63,986 bases of DNA from Pararhodospirillum oryzae (GCF_007992075.1 NZ_BJZO01000010.1:1-63986); one strand, 5' to 3'; counted from the first letter of the stretch, positions 25,959-35,902 are shown. The notes: a model not told the origin generated them from the sequence alone. Numbers and translations: made by a program.

Positions 25959-26729
25959 ATGGGAAAAGCCGGAATGATCGGACTCATGACCGATTTCGGA
26001 TCGGGGGGGCTGTACATGGGGCAGATGCACGTGCGTCTGGCGGTCGATGCCCCTGGAATCCCTTGCGTTGACCTCATCACCGACCTGCCCCCTTTCCAGC
26101 CCCTTCTGGCGGCGGCCCTGATTCCGGCCTACGCCGCCAGCCTGCCCCCCGAGTCGGTGGTGATCGCGGTGGTCGATCCGGGCGTGGGCGGGGCGCGTGA
26201 CGCCATCGTGTTGCGAGCCGGCGGGCGCTGGTACGTGGGCCCCGACAACGGGATTTTCGCGCTGGTGCTCCGACGCTCCACGGAACGGGCGGCCTGGCGG
26301 CTGCCGGTTCCCGAAACGGCCAGCCCGTCGTTCCATGGACGCGATGTTTTCGCCCCGGCCGCCGCCGCCCTGGCGCAAGGGAGCCTGCCCGGCGGGGCAA
26401 TCCCGGTGGATCCCGCCCGACTCGATCGCCCGGATCTTCCCGACGATCCTCCCTGGGTCGTCTATATCGATGCCTATGGGAACGCGATCACCGGAGTGCG
26501 GGCGGATCGGCTGCCCGCCGGGGCCACGTTGCACGTCAGGGGGCAGGTGGTGACCCGGGCTCGCACTTTTGGCGATGTCAGGAGGGGCGAAGCCTTGTTC
26601 TATCGTAACGCAAACGATATGATCGAAATCGCCGTGAACCAGGGGCGGGCCGACCAGACGCTTTCCCTGGAACCCGGCACGGTCCTTCAGGTGATCTCCT
26701 CGGGCGATCCTCTTCCTTCGGACGGATGA
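25959..26729 (+). CDS. SAM hydrolase / halogenase-family protein (SAM hydroxide adenosyltransferase)
   Basis: The 256-residue protein belongs to the DUF62 family (S-adenosyl-L-methionine hydroxide adenosyltransferase). Family signs are GLMTDFGSGGLYMGQM (residues 8-23), VVDPGVGG, WYVGPDNGIFALVL, SFHGRDVFAPAAAAL, then YIDAYGNAITGV and FYRNANDMIEIAVNQGRAD. Fluorinases and chlorinases share this fold, but ordinary bacterial members use water and release adenosine and methionine. Nothing nearby points to halogen chemistry. The 3' end carries the usual NQG-x-A segment. Confidence 0.9.
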   Translation: MGKAGMIGLMTDFGSGGLYMGQMHVRLAVDAPGIPCVDLITDLPPFQPLLAAALIPAYAASLPPESVVIAVVDPGVGGARDAIVLRAGGRWYVGPDNGIFALVLRRSTERAAWRLPVPETASPSFHGRDVFAPAAAALAQGSLPGGAIPVDPARLDRPDLPDDPPWVVYIDAYGNAITGVRADRLPAGATLHVRGQVVTRARTFGDVRRGEALFYRNANDMIEIAVNQGRADQTLSLEPGTVLQVISSGDPLPSDG

Positions 26730-26850
26730 AAACGGGTGTTATAGGGGCAGAGGAAAAGTTATGATGTTCCCATGCCTTTTTTTTGAGGGCTGAGAGCGAG
26801 GACGAACGAAACGCCGCTGGTGCCGGGCGGTCTCGAAAGGAGCTGGTCGG

Positions 26851-27687
26851 GTGACGACGTCATGCAAGATCAAGTTCTGGGGTGTGCGGGGCAGCATTGC
26901 CTGCCCGTCGGCCCGGCATGTCATCTACGGCGGCAACACCAGTTGCGTCGAAGTCACGTTGGGGGATCGTCACATTATCCTGGACGCGGGAACAGGCATT
27001 CGCAATCTGGGGGCCGATCCCGCGAACCGGCAGGTCGATCATTACACCTTGCTCATGACCCACACCCATTGGGATCATATTTTCGGCTTTCCGTTCTTCG
27101 GGCCAGCCTATAATCCGAAGGTGAAACTTGATGTCTATGCCGGGCATCTGGTGGGCAACGGGGGGATTCGTCACCTGCTGGCCAGCCAGATGTCGGACCC
27201 CATGTTTCCGGTCCCCCTGGAAAACCTGCATTCCCAAAAGTCCTTCACCGATTTTCAGGCCGGCGAATCCTTTGATCTGGGCGACGGCATCCGGGTCCGC
27301 ACCGCGCCCTTGAACCATCCCAACGGGGCAACGGGCTATCGGCTGGAAGCGGGCGGGTATTCGCTCTGCTACGTCACCGATACCGAACATACCCCCGGCC
27401 GCCCCGACGAAAACATCCTGGGCCTGATCGACGGCGCCGATTACGTGATCTACGACAGCACGTATACCGAAGCCGAATATCCGGCCCATGTCGGATGGGG
27501 GCATTCCACCTGGGAGGAGGGGGTCAACCTGTGCCAGCGCGCCCGGGCGCGCCACTTGGTTCTTTTCCACCATGATCCCGATCATCACGACGACTTCATG
27601 TCCGATCTGGAAAAGACAGCGCAAAACACATGGGACGGGTGTCTGGTGGCCCGGGATGGCATGGAGCTGATTTTGCCGCCGCGTTGA
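26851..27687 (+). CDS. MBL-fold metallo-hydrolase
   Basis: The 278-residue protein has the beta-lactamase-fold metal motif THTHWDHIFG (residues 70-79), the N-terminal KIKFWGVRGSIACP pattern of the phosphodiesterase-like PhnP/RNase Z-related branch, and later HPNGATGYRLEAG and VTDTEHTPG metal ligands. It is cytoplasmic. Members with this start (WGVRGSIP-like) are often found next to signalling genes, and a bacteriohemerythrin gene lies convergently next door. The GTG start is preceded by GAAAGGAG. The substrate is unknown. Confidence 0.9.
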   Translation: MTTSCKIKFWGVRGSIACPSARHVIYGGNTSCVEVTLGDRHIILDAGTGIRNLGADPANRQVDHYTLLMTHTHWDHIFGFPFFGPAYNPKVKLDVYAGHLVGNGGIRHLLASQMSDPMFPVPLENLHSQKSFTDFQAGESFDLGDGIRVRTAPLNHPNGATGYRLEAGGYSLCYVTDTEHTPGRPDENILGLIDGADYVIYDSTYTEAEYPAHVGWGHSTWEEGVNLCQRARARHLVLFHHDPDHHDDFMSDLEKTAQNTWDGCLVARDGMELILPPR

Positions 27688-27716
27688 CCCCCGGTCTTTT
27701 TCCAGGGGCCGGGCTT

Positions 27717-28331
27717 TTACGTTCCGAACAGGGCGCGCACCCGGTGATCCAGGACCTGCTCGCGGTGGTGCTCCAGGGCGTTGAGGGTGTTTTCCAGGGT
27801 ATCGGCGACCTCGCCGCCGTCGCGCATCAAGGCGGCAAAGCGCTTGATGACCTCGTGCTTGCCGGGCGGGACCCGCAAGACGATTTCGATCGGCATCGGC
27901 GGCGTGTCGGTGTCGTCGACTTCGGCCGACACGGTGCCGTTCAGGTAGGGGACATAGGCCATGTCCTCGACCAGGATGTGAGAGCCGATCCAGTGCGCGA
28001 GGAACTGGCTCACCTTGTCCAGATCGATCGAGGCGGGCTCGCGCCGGTACTGGCGGGCCAGGGCCTGGACCAGGGTGCGGAATTCATCGTGGGCCCGGCG
28101 GTGGGTTTCAAAACCGGGGAAATGGGCGCTGAGCATGAAACGTTCCTCACGCTCGAAATGCTCGGCGGCGTACACTTCCAGGGCATGCAAGGTGGCGGCC
28201 ACGGCCGAGGGCCCCGATCGGGCCTTGCGGTGCTCGACCAGGGAAGCCAGCAGTTCGAAAAGGCTGTGATGATCCTTGTCGATCGCCTTGATACCGGTTA
28301 CGTACCGGTCTGACCATGCCACGCCTGTCAT
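27717..28331 (-). CDS. Bacteriohemerythrin
   Basis: The 204-residue protein has the di-iron hemerythrin signature: W6-x-x-x-Y with IDKDHHSLFELL, EHFEREERFM, HRRAHDEFRTLV and HWIGSHILVEDMAYVPYL. It binds oxygen reversibly with two irons and may deliver or sense oxygen or nitric oxide. A C-terminal extension of about 60 residues after the four-helix bundle is acidic and then helical, unlike the shortest members. The start at 28331 (MTGVAWSDRY) follows GGAGG, seven bases upstream; the longer in-frame start has no homology. Confidence 0.92.
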   Translation of the reverse strand: MTGVAWSDRYVTGIKAIDKDHHSLFELLASLVEHRKARSGPSAVAATLHALEVYAAEHFEREERFMLSAHFPGFETHRRAHDEFRTLVQALARQYRREPASIDLDKVSQFLAHWIGSHILVEDMAYVPYLNGTVSAEVDDTDTPPMPIEIVLRVPPGKHEVIKRFAALMRDGGEVADTLENTLNALEHHREQVLDHRVRALFGT

Positions 28332-28486
28332 GGAGTCCTCCACCGTCGCGCATCCAACTGGGTCCCGCTTTCTGGGACGCAAGATGAGAATGAGGCCCGA
28401 AAAACGGGAATCGTTTTTCGGATAGGTCGAACGCAAAAACAAAAACTCAAATCATTATGCCCGGATCCGGTTTAACGCGCGGCACC

Positions 28487-28720
28487 CTAGCGTTTAAGGA
28501 TGGGATCAACCAGGGTCCATGCCCCATTCAACAGAATAAAAGTCGCGATTCCTGTTATCAGCAAGGCGGTGATAATAAAAAATAACTTGATGCTTCTGAT
28601 CATTTCTCTTCGGCGGCGCTGGCGTCGCTGTTCTTCCAGGCGGCGCCGCTGCATCCGAAAACGGGCCATTTTTTCTTGATGCTTGGCCAGCTGAGCCGGG
28701 GAATACTGCTTTCCCGCCAT
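28487..28720 (-). CDS. Small single-pass membrane protein of unknown function
   Basis: The 77-residue protein has a basic, Arg/Gln-rich helical N-terminus (residues 12-40) and one hydrophobic segment (about 45-66, LFFIITALLITGIATFILL). I do not recognise a family. A ribosome site GGAG lies seven bases before the ATG, and codon use matches neighbours, which supports a real gene. The basic side should stay in the cytoplasm. Confidence 0.6.
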   Translation of the reverse strand: MAGKQYSPAQLAKHQEKMARFRMQRRRLEEQRRQRRRREMIRSIKLFFIITALLITGIATFILLNGAWTLVDPILKR

Positions 28721-29228
28721 GGGTGTCTCCGTCGCGCCCCCACTGCCTGCAGCACGAGCTGATTGTGCGGATCTCCATGCTTTTTCCGCCGTGCTGAAAG
28801 AAAAAGCCCCCGACCGCTGGTCCGACTATGCCATGAAGCCCGCGCGATTGCATCCCTCTTGGGTGCTTGGGAATGCCACCCCTTGAAGGGGCCATGGGAT
28901 GTATTCCCCTTTCGTTTTCAAGGGATCCTTTTTCGCGTGAGCCCCATGCCCGGGCTTGCGATTGCACGCCCCCCCTGTGATCTGCTACCCCTGAACCAGG
29001 GACCCCGGGAGCAACGGCGTCGCGACTCTTCCCGCCTTGTGGGGGGCAAGGGGCCGGACGGCGCTTTTCCCCGGGCGATGTCCCGCGAGGACAGGGACAA
29101 GGGACGCCTTGCGACCGACGCGACAAGGGCGGAAAATCCGCCCCAGGCAAGCTGTGCCGCGCGGTTGGTCGTGCCCTCGCCGGTCCGGCCCGCGCCGTCG
29201 GACCGTTTCTTTAGTGTGACCCGGATCC
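28721..29228. other. Long non-coding stretch between divergent genes
   Basis: No gene or known RNA is visible in these 508 bases. Short inverted pairs occur, for example CCCCTT/AAGGGG near 28876-28890. It should hold the promoters of the small membrane gene and of the glutamine synthetase-like gene. A regulatory RNA cannot be excluded. Confidence 0.35.
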
Positions 29229-30593
29229 ATGAGAACCGCCGAACCCCAAACCCTTGACGACCTGGAACACTGGGCCCGCGAACGGGGCATCACCGAAGTG
29301 GAGTGCCTCGTGCCCGACACCTCGGGCATTGCGCGCGGCAAGATCCTGCCCGCCCATAAGTTCCTGTCGGGCCTGCGCGATCGCGGCTTGCGGCTGCCGG
29401 AATCGGTCTTCACCCAGACCGTGACCGGGGATTATCCCGAGGACGATCCGATCGATATCGCCGATTCCGATATTTTCCTGCGCCCCGATCCCCGGACCGT
29501 GCGCATCGTGCCGTGGTACGAGGAGCCGACCGCCCAGGTGATCAATGATTGCCTGTATCGCGACGGTTCGGTGGTGGGCTGCGCCCCCCGTCAGGTGCTG
29601 CGCACCATCTTGAAGTTGTACGAGGACAAGGGATGGCGCCCCGTGGTCGCGCCGGAGGTGGAGTTTTATCTGGTTCGCATCAACAACGACCCTGATTACC
29701 CCCTGGAGCCCCCCGCCGGACGCTCGGGGCGGGCCGAAACCGGGCGGCAGGCCTATGGCATCGACGCGGTTAACGAATTCGATCCGTTGTTCGAGGACGT
29801 CTACGACTACGCCGAGGCCCAAAACCTGGATGTGGACACGCTCCATCACGAATCCGGCACCGCCCAGATGGAGATCAATTTCAATCACGGCGACGCGCTT
29901 GAACTGGCCGATCAGGTTTTCTTGTTCAAGCGCACGGTGCGCCAGGCGGCCCTGCGGCACAACGTGTATGCAACCTTCATGGCCAAGCCCTTGCCCGGCC
30001 AGCCGGGCAGCGCCATGCACCTGCACCAGAGCGTCGAGGACGGGGAAACCGGGCGCAACATCTTCGCGTCGGATGACGGACAGGATTCCAATCTGTTCCG
30101 CTGGCATATCGGCGGCTTGCAGAAGTATCTGCCCCAGTGCCTTCTGATGCTGGCCCCCAACGTCAACAGCTATCGCCGGTTCCTGCCCGATCAAAGCGCC
30201 CCCATCAACATGCACTGGGGGCTGGATAACCGGACCGTCTCCTTGCGCGTGCCCTACGCCCTGCCCGAGGCGCGCCGGGTGGAGAACCGCCTTTCGGGGG
30301 CCGATGCGAATCCTTACCTCTCGATTGCCGCGTCCCTCGCGTGTGGCTACCTTGGCATGGTCGAGGAACTGGAACCCTCGGCGCCGATCACCGGCAGCGC
30401 CTACACCCGCGCCCATAACCTGCCGCGCCATCTGCCCGACGCCATCGAACGCTTCGGACGGGCCCGGCAATTGCACGATCTCCTGGGACAGGATTTCGTG
30501 CGCGTGCTGATGTCGGTCAAATGGGCCGAGTGGGATGCCTATCAGCATGTGGTCTCCAGCTGGGAGCGCGAATATCTTTTGCTGAATGTATAG
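29229..30593 (+). CDS. Glutamine synthetase-family ligase (PuuA/GlnT-like)
   Basis: The 454-residue protein carries glutamine synthetase motifs: VAPEVEFYLVRI, HHESGTAQMEINFNHGDAL, KPLPGQPGSAMHLHQS and a terminal NRTVSLRVPYALPEARRVENR. It lacks the tyrosine adenylylation loop of GlnA and is closer to gamma-glutamylpolyamine synthetases, which join glutamate to putrescine or related amines at ATP cost. No puu catabolic genes lie beside it, so the amine substrate is uncertain. The start at 29229 is within the usual family length. Confidence 0.88.
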   Translation: MRTAEPQTLDDLEHWARERGITEVECLVPDTSGIARGKILPAHKFLSGLRDRGLRLPESVFTQTVTGDYPEDDPIDIADSDIFLRPDPRTVRIVPWYEEPTAQVINDCLYRDGSVVGCAPRQVLRTILKLYEDKGWRPVVAPEVEFYLVRINNDPDYPLEPPAGRSGRAETGRQAYGIDAVNEFDPLFEDVYDYAEAQNLDVDTLHHESGTAQMEINFNHGDALELADQVFLFKRTVRQAALRHNVYATFMAKPLPGQPGSAMHLHQSVEDGETGRNIFASDDGQDSNLFRWHIGGLQKYLPQCLLMLAPNVNSYRRFLPDQSAPINMHWGLDNRTVSLRVPYALPEARRVENRLSGADANPYLSIAASLACGYLGMVEELEPSAPITGSAYTRAHNLPRHLPDAIERFGRARQLHDLLGQDFVRVLMSVKWAEWDAYQHVVSSWEREYLLLNV

Positions 30594-30631
30594 CGTTAAA
30601 CAACTTAAGGTGAGGGCGGGCAGGCCCTGGA

Positions 30632-30700
30632 TCCCTTTGCCTGAGGTTGTCTTTCCGGGAAAAGCGGTGTCCGCTTTTCCCCGACAAACCCGAACGGGGG
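30632..30700. repeat. Dispersed palindromic repeat, copy 1
   Basis: This intergenic block is about 67 bases and contains an imperfect palindrome centred near 30668 (arms around GGGAAAAGCGG and CCGCTTTTCC). A closely similar copy, about 85 percent identical by eye, lies in the opposite orientation at 33354-33430. Both follow the 3' end of a gene. It behaves like a REP-type element. Confidence 0.65.
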
Positions 30701-30876
30701 CGGTTCGCCGGTTTTCCGGCCTCCCCCGTTTTCGAGCCCTGCCACGGCACGAGTAGGCCCGGTCCGCGAACGCTCTCCTTGCTCCAGCCGGGGCAAGACG
30801 GGCGCGGCCCTTTTTCGGGGCGCGACGCGTGGTGTTGCCTTGGTTTCCTCAATCCCTTTGTCCGGAGCCCGCGGCC

Positions 30877-32088
30877 ATGAGTACCCACGGCACCCAGGGG
30901 CGTCTCGCGCTTGGATTTTCTTGCATCGGCCATGCCTTCAGTCATGTCTTCGAGCCGGTGTTCTTCGTTGTCGCCCTGTCGTTGCCCACGGTGTTCGGCA
31001 TCAGCTACGAAACCGCCCTGACCTTGATCGTGGGCGGCAAACTTTTGTTTGGCATTGCCGCCCCCTTCACGGGGTGGCTGGGCGATCGCTGGAGCGCCAC
31101 CGGCATGATGACGCTGTTTTTCCTGGGAACCGGGGGCGGGGCCATCTGGGCCGGCCTTTCCGGTTCTCCGGTGGAGATGGCCCTTGCGCTGGGCGTCCTG
31201 GGTTTGTTCGGCAGCATTTACCACCCGGTGGGCATTGCCTGGCTGGTGCATTCCGCCGTCAATCGCGGCCGTGCCCTGGGGATCAATGGCGCCTTTGGCG
31301 GCTTTGGTCCGGCCGTGGCCGCGCTCGGGGCCGGGGCGCTGATCGATTCGTTCGGATGGCGGGCGGCGTTCCTGGTGCCGGGGGCGCTGTGCGTGCTGAC
31401 CGGGCTTGTCTTCCTGCTCAGCCTCGCGCGGGGATGGGTGAGCGAAAAAGCCCCCGAGGCCAACCCCGAGCCGCCACCCGACCGTCGCGACGCCGTGCGC
31501 GTGTACGTGGTCCTGGCCGGGGTCATGCTCTGCGGCGGTCTGATATACCAGTCCACCCAGGCCGCCATGCCCAAGCTGTTCGAGGAACGCATGGGCAGCC
31601 TGCTGGGCGAGGGGGCCCTGGGCATTGGCAGCGCGGTCATGCTGGTCTATGGCCTGGCCGGGATTTTGCAGATCGGGGCGGGCCATCTGGCCGACCGCTA
31701 CGCCCTCAAGGCTGTTTACATCGCCATGTACCTGATCCAGGCGCCGGCCCTGGTCGCGGTGGCGATGCTGGGCGGCCTGCCCTTGGGCATGGCCATGATG
31801 ATCGCGGTGTGCGGCAACATTGGCGCCCTGCCGGCCGAAAACAGCCTGCTGGCCCGCTATACACCGGCTCGCTGGCGTTCCACCGCCTATGGATTGAAAT
31901 TCGTGCTGTCGTTCGGGGTAAGTGGTCTGGGGGTACCCCTGGTTTCGGTGATCCGGGGGACCACCGGGGATTTCACGTTGCTGTTCCTTATTCTGGGGGG
32001 GCTGGCGTTGATCGTTTCGGTTCTGCTTCTTTCCTTGCCGTCTGACCGCAAGAACACCTCGACTCCGACGCCTGTTCCCGCCGAATGA
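30877..32088 (+). CDS. Major facilitator superfamily transporter
   Basis: The 403-residue protein has about twelve hydrophobic segments and the MFS loop motif GWLGDRWSATGMM (between helices 2 and 3). A central cytoplasmic loop (residues about 185-205) is charged, and a second loop GHLADRYALKAVY follows in the C-terminal half. It moves a small solute across the inner membrane; the sequence does not name the substrate. The start at 30877 is preceded by GGAG at a spacing of nine bases. Confidence 0.9.
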   Translation: MSTHGTQGRLALGFSCIGHAFSHVFEPVFFVVALSLPTVFGISYETALTLIVGGKLLFGIAAPFTGWLGDRWSATGMMTLFFLGTGGGAIWAGLSGSPVEMALALGVLGLFGSIYHPVGIAWLVHSAVNRGRALGINGAFGGFGPAVAALGAGALIDSFGWRAAFLVPGALCVLTGLVFLLSLARGWVSEKAPEANPEPPPDRRDAVRVYVVLAGVMLCGGLIYQSTQAAMPKLFEERMGSLLGEGALGIGSAVMLVYGLAGILQIGAGHLADRYALKAVYIAMYLIQAPALVAVAMLGGLPLGMAMMIAVCGNIGALPAENSLLARYTPARWRSTAYGLKFVLSFGVSGLGVPLVSVIRGTTGDFTLLFLILGGLALIVSVLLLSLPSDRKNTSTPTPVPAE

Positions 32089-32231
32089 CGCCGGCGGGGC
32101 TTGTCTTGAGCGTGCGCCCTCGCATACCTTTGAGCCGGGGCGTGGTCGGGAGTAAAAGGCGGAACAAGGAAGAGAACGCATGACGGGCGGGGCAGGACCG
32201 GACCAAACGCTCACCCAGCAGGAGCCTCGTC

Positions 32232-33335
32232 ATGGCCGATGAGGAAAAGCGTCGCGCACCCGGGGAACCCACCGGTCCGGGACCGGAGTCCCGTCGTCCC
32301 GGCGGGGGGGAAAACGCGGCAAGGGAAGCGGGATCGCTGCCCATGGAACGCGAGCCCGGCACGCCCCTGCCTGGTGGGGCCGCGCCGGACGGGGCCCCCT
32401 TGCCGGCGGATGCGTCGGAAGAAACGGGCGGGGCTTCCGGCGTTCCGGCGTGGGACGATCAGCTGGAGGACGTCTCGATCGGGGGCGGCCCGGTTCGGGT
32501 CCCGCCTCGGGCGCAGGAGCCTTTTCAAAGCAAAAGCAGCTTTCTGCGCCAGCCGGTCGACCGCCTGCCGTTCGACGACGACATTCCGCTCAAGGGGGGG
32601 GGCGAGCCGCAAGGCCGCTCCCGCCGCGCGGCGAAAAGCACGCCCTTCCGACCCGAGGACGAAAACCGGGAATTGAAGGGGTGCGCGGTGTTCGCCGTCT
32701 TGCTGGTCGTGGGCGTGGGCGGCTGGTTCCTGACCAAGGACGTTATCGTCGACCTGTTCAAGGCGGCCGAAACCTCGATGAGCACCCCGGAGCGGGCCAC
32801 GGCCCCGCCCCTGACCCAGGTTGATGCCCTCAAGCAGAAAACCGTGGTCGAGCACGAAGTGCAGGGGCAAACCGTCTTGGGGCGCAAGCTGGTCGCGCCG
32901 CCCGAGGAACAGCAGGCCGTCACCGGGGCGCCGCCGCCGCCGGCCACCGCCACCACCGCCGGCATCCAGGGGCTGGCCGAGGTTGTCGCCGACCCCAGCG
33001 TGGAGTCCGTGCTTCAGGCGGTTTCGGAGCAGGACGTTTGCTACAACGGCCGGCGCGCGCGACGCGTGCCCAGCTTGTACGGGCTTGACGGTGGGTTTGG
33101 CGTCGTCTTTGGCGATGTGTCGGAGAACAACGGCCAGCCGCGCCTGGAGTTCATGCCCCCGTCCAGTGGCGACACACGGGTGTATTTCTACGCCAGCTTC
33201 ACCGACGCGCCGGTCAAGGGGTTCGAGGGACGCGAGGCCCGTTCGGTGCGCAGCACGCCGCGCTCGGTGTCGCGCGTGGTTCTGGCCTGGGTGGCTGAAC
33301 TGGCCAACGGGCCGTGCGTCAAGGCGCCCCCCTGA
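32232..33335 (+). CDS. Single-pass membrane protein of unknown function
   Basis: The 367-residue protein has a long disordered acidic/proline-rich N-terminus (1-145), one membrane helix (about 148-168, CAVFAVLLVVGVGGWFL) and a C-terminal soluble part (170-367). It contains two cysteines (in DVCYNG and GPCVKAP) that could form a periplasmic disulfide. I do not recognise a family. AGGAG lies six bases before the ATG. It could be an envelope or divisome accessory factor, but that is a guess. Confidence 0.65.
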   Translation: MADEEKRRAPGEPTGPGPESRRPGGGENAAREAGSLPMEREPGTPLPGGAAPDGAPLPADASEETGGASGVPAWDDQLEDVSIGGGPVRVPPRAQEPFQSKSSFLRQPVDRLPFDDDIPLKGGGEPQGRSRRAAKSTPFRPEDENRELKGCAVFAVLLVVGVGGWFLTKDVIVDLFKAAETSMSTPERATAPPLTQVDALKQKTVVEHEVQGQTVLGRKLVAPPEEQQAVTGAPPPPATATTAGIQGLAEVVADPSVESVLQAVSEQDVCYNGRRARRVPSLYGLDGGFGVVFGDVSENNGQPRLEFMPPSSGDTRVYFYASFTDAPVKGFEGREARSVRSTPRSVSRVVLAWVAELANGPCVKAPP

Positions 33336-33353
33336 GGCCGGAATCGCAACGGC

Positions 33354-33430
33354 GAGGGGAGGGCGCGTTCGCGTTTGTCAGGGAAAAGTGGACACCGCAT
33401 TTCCCGAAAAGACAAACTCAAGCAAATGGA
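33354..33430. repeat. Dispersed palindromic repeat, copy 2 (reverse orientation)
   Basis: The reverse complement of this block aligns with 30632-30700 over about 67 bases with roughly nine differences. The shared core reads GCGGTGTCC flanked by AT-rich arms GGGAAA and TTTTCCC. It lies just after the stop at 33335. Confidence 0.65.
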
Positions 33431-33489
33431 TGAAGAACTTGCCGGATTCTGTCTGAAGTTGATGGACTCTCATCCGGCCAAAAAAGGAA

Positions 33490-33526
33490 ACGGGCCGCTC
33501 CCGCAAGGCATCGGCCCGTTTTTGTT
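33490..33526. terminator. Bidirectional terminator between convergent genes
   Basis: AACGGGCCG (33490-33498) pairs with CGGCCCGTT (33513-33521), followed by TTTT on the plus strand and preceded by an A run (33481-33486) that gives a T run on the minus strand. It lies between the membrane-protein gene and the OmpA lipoprotein gene. Confidence 0.85.
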
Positions 33527-33550
33527 CTTGTTTCGTTGTCGAAAGAACGA

Positions 33551-34375
33551 TCAGTTCTCGAACGAAATTTCGGTCCGGCGATTGCGAACCTCGGTCACGT
33601 TGTCGGGGGTGGGAACGGCCAGCCGCTCCTCGCCATAGGCTTCCAGGGTCATGACGTCGGAGGGCACGCCCCGGATCGCCAGGGCCCGGGCCACGGCCTC
33701 GGCCCGACGCTGGGAAAGCATGATGTTGGCGTCGGCCGATCCCGTGGTGTCGGTGTGGCCCACCACCAGGACGCGCGCCGGCATGGCCTTGGCGAAGGCG
33801 CGGGCAATGGTGTCCAGCTCGCCGGCGGCCTCGTGGTCAAGGGTGGTCCCGCCCAAGGTGAAATGCACGACGAAGGGCATCCCCGTGTCGGCGGGGGCCG
33901 CCGGCGGCGTGCCCAGGGCGCGCAGGGCGATTTCGAAATTCTGCTTGCACTCGGCAATGCGCTCGGGCTGGCGGTCTTCCTCCGCCTCCTCGGCCCAGCA
34001 GTCAAAGCTGGCCTGCGCCTTTGCGGCCATCAGCGGATTGGCCTTGGGGGCGTCGCCCTCCAGGGCCCGCATCAGGTCGGCCCGGGCCGGTTCGATCGCG
34101 GCCTGGGCCGTTTTCAGGTCGCGTTCAGCCAGCAAGGTGGGCGTCGGGGTTTTGCCCAGGGTAGCGGCGCGGGCCTTGGCCGTGTAATAGGCCACCGAGC
34201 TCCAGTCTCCGCCGCTTTCTTCATAGGCGGCAAGGGCGACGTACTCTTTTTGCAACGCGGCGTCGAAGGCCGAGCCCGCCGGCGTCATGGTGCCGACCGT
34301 CTTGTAATCCCAGGTATCGGCGCAAGACGCCAGAACCCCTGCCGCAGCGATGCTGACAGCAACCTTTTTTAGCAT
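33551..34375 (-). CDS. OmpA-family outer membrane lipoprotein
   Basis: The 274-residue precursor has a signal peptide ending in a lipobox (AGVLASC, Cys18), so it should be lipid-anchored. A helical middle region (40-160) precedes an OmpA-like C-terminal domain with VVGHTDTTGSADANIMLSQR and the typical NRRTEISF ending, which binds peptidoglycan. It probably links the outer membrane to the wall. The start at 34375 fits the signal peptide and follows AGAGGAAAT; the open frame extends upstream without homology. Confidence 0.9.
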   Translation of the reverse strand: MLKKVAVSIAAAGVLASCADTWDYKTVGTMTPAGSAFDAALQKEYVALAAYEESGGDWSSVAYYTAKARAATLGKTPTPTLLAERDLKTAQAAIEPARADLMRALEGDAPKANPLMAAKAQASFDCWAEEAEEDRQPERIAECKQNFEIALRALGTPPAAPADTGMPFVVHFTLGGTTLDHEAAGELDTIARAFAKAMPARVLVVGHTDTTGSADANIMLSQRRAEAVARALAIRGVPSDVMTLEAYGEERLAVPTPDNVTEVRNRRTEISFEN

Positions 34376-34741
34376 GGCTATATTTCCTCTGTTAAGGGTT
34401 GCCGCCCCTGGTCTCGCCGAATCCTCGCAAGACAACGCGATCCCCCACTCTTGACAAAGATAGTCACCAAAATTTAACCTGATTGACCCAGGGGAACCTG
34501 ACTGTTCCGCCGGCACTTGCTCTTTCCGGGGTAAGGCCGCAGGATCCTCCTGGATCGACGGCTCTCCGTGGAGTGGCCTGTTTCCGGGGCCGGGATCGGT
34601 TCCGCCCTTGCCGTTCCATCGAAGCCCCTTGGTCGAACCACGCATCCATGCCAAGCTGCCCCGCCTTTTTCTTTTTCCGTGGCCTGGAAGCGGTCAAGAA
34701 GAAAGAGGGTCCCTCAATCGCCTAACCCTCGTATCATATCC

Positions 34742-35902
34742 ATGACACACTGCACGCCAGACAGCCTTATACCGCAAAACCTCGAACGGGTGAACCTTGT
34801 CGGTCTGTCGCGCGACCAGCTTGCCGATCTGTTGACAGGCTGGGGGGAACGTCCGTTTCGTGCCAAACAGCTCTGGCACTGGATTTATCACCGGGGCGAA
34901 ACCGATTTCGACCGGATGACCAGTCTTGGCGCTCCCTTGCGCGAGCGTTTGAAGGCCCAGTGCACGCTGGCGCGCCCCGAGATCGTGCGCACCCAGACCT
35001 CGGAAGACGGCACCATCAAATGGCTGCTGCGCTTCGCCGACGGCAACGAGGCGGAGATGGTGTACATCCCCGAGGATGACCGGGGGGCCTTGTGCATTTC
35101 GTCGCAGGTGGGGTGCACCCTGACCTGCCGGTTCTGCCATACCGGAACCCAGTTGCTGGTGCGCAACCTGAGCGCCGCCGAGGTGGTGGGCCAGGTGATG
35201 GTGGCCCGCGACACGTTCGGGGAATGGCCGTCGCCCATCGATGAATCGCGCATGCTGTCGAATATCGTGGTCATGGGCATGGGGGAGCCCCTGTACAATT
35301 ACGACAACGTGGCGGGCGCGCTGAAAATCATCATGGATGGCGAGGGCATCGCCTTGTCGCGCCGGCGCATCACCTTGTCGACGGCGGGCGTGGTGCCCAT
35401 GATCGAGCGCTGCGGCGAGGAATTGGGGGTCAAGCTGGCGGTCAGCCTGCACGCTCCCACCGACGCGGTGCGCGACCAGATCATGCCGATCAATCGCAAG
35501 TATCCCCTGGCCGAGCTGATGGCCGCGTGCCGGAACTATCCCGGCGCCAACAACGCCCGGCGGATCACCTTTGAATACCTGCTGCTCAAGGGGGTGAATG
35601 ACTCCGACGAGGATGCCCGCGCCCTGATCCGTCTGGTCGAGGGGATTCCGTGCAAGTTCAACCTGATCGCGTTCAACCCCTGGCCGGGCTCGCCCTATGA
35701 AACGCCTTCGGTCGCGCGCCTGGAGCATTTTTCGCGCCTGCTCAACGACGCCGGCTATTCGGCGCCCATCCGTCTGCCGCGCGGACGCGATATCCTGGCC
35801 GCCTGCGGCCAGCTGCGCAGCGACTCCGAGCGCGAGCGCCTGAGCCGGCACAAGGCCCGTCTCGCCCAGGGGATCGGGGATGATCACGCCCCCGACGCCT
35901 GA
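34742..35902 (+). CDS. rlmN: Dual-specificity 23S rRNA/tRNA adenine C2-methyltransferase
   Basis: RlmN is a radical SAM enzyme that methylates A2503 of 23S rRNA and A37 of some tRNAs. The 386-residue protein has the iron-sulfur motif CTLTCRFC, the N-terminal [14 protein letters not shown] helix-rich region, the [13 protein letters not shown] block and the conserved [10 protein letters not shown] segment. The start at 34742 gives the normal length. A ScfR-type regulator gene follows 33 bases on. Confidence 0.96.
   Translation: MTHCTPDSLIPQNLERVNLVGLSRDQLADLLTGWGERPFRAKQLWHWIYHRGETDFDRMTSLGAPLRERLKAQCTLARPEIVRTQTSEDGTIKWLLRFADGNEAEMVYIPEDDRGALCISSQVGCTLTCRFCHTGTQLLVRNLSAAEVVGQVMVARDTFGEWPSPIDESRMLSNIVVMGMGEPLYNYDNVAGALKIIMDGEGIALSRRRITLSTAGVVPMIERCGEELGVKLAVSLHAPTDAVRDQIMPINRKYPLAELMAACRNYPGANNARRITFEYLLLKGVNDSDEDARALIRLVEGIPCKFNLIAFNPWPGSPYETPSVARLEHFSRLLNDAGYSAPIRLPRGRDILAACGQLRSDSERERLSRHKARLAQGIGDDHAPDA

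Noticed and set aside
28721-29228. RNase P RNA or 6S RNA in the 508-base gap
   Set aside because: The conserved core sequences of these RNAs were not seen.
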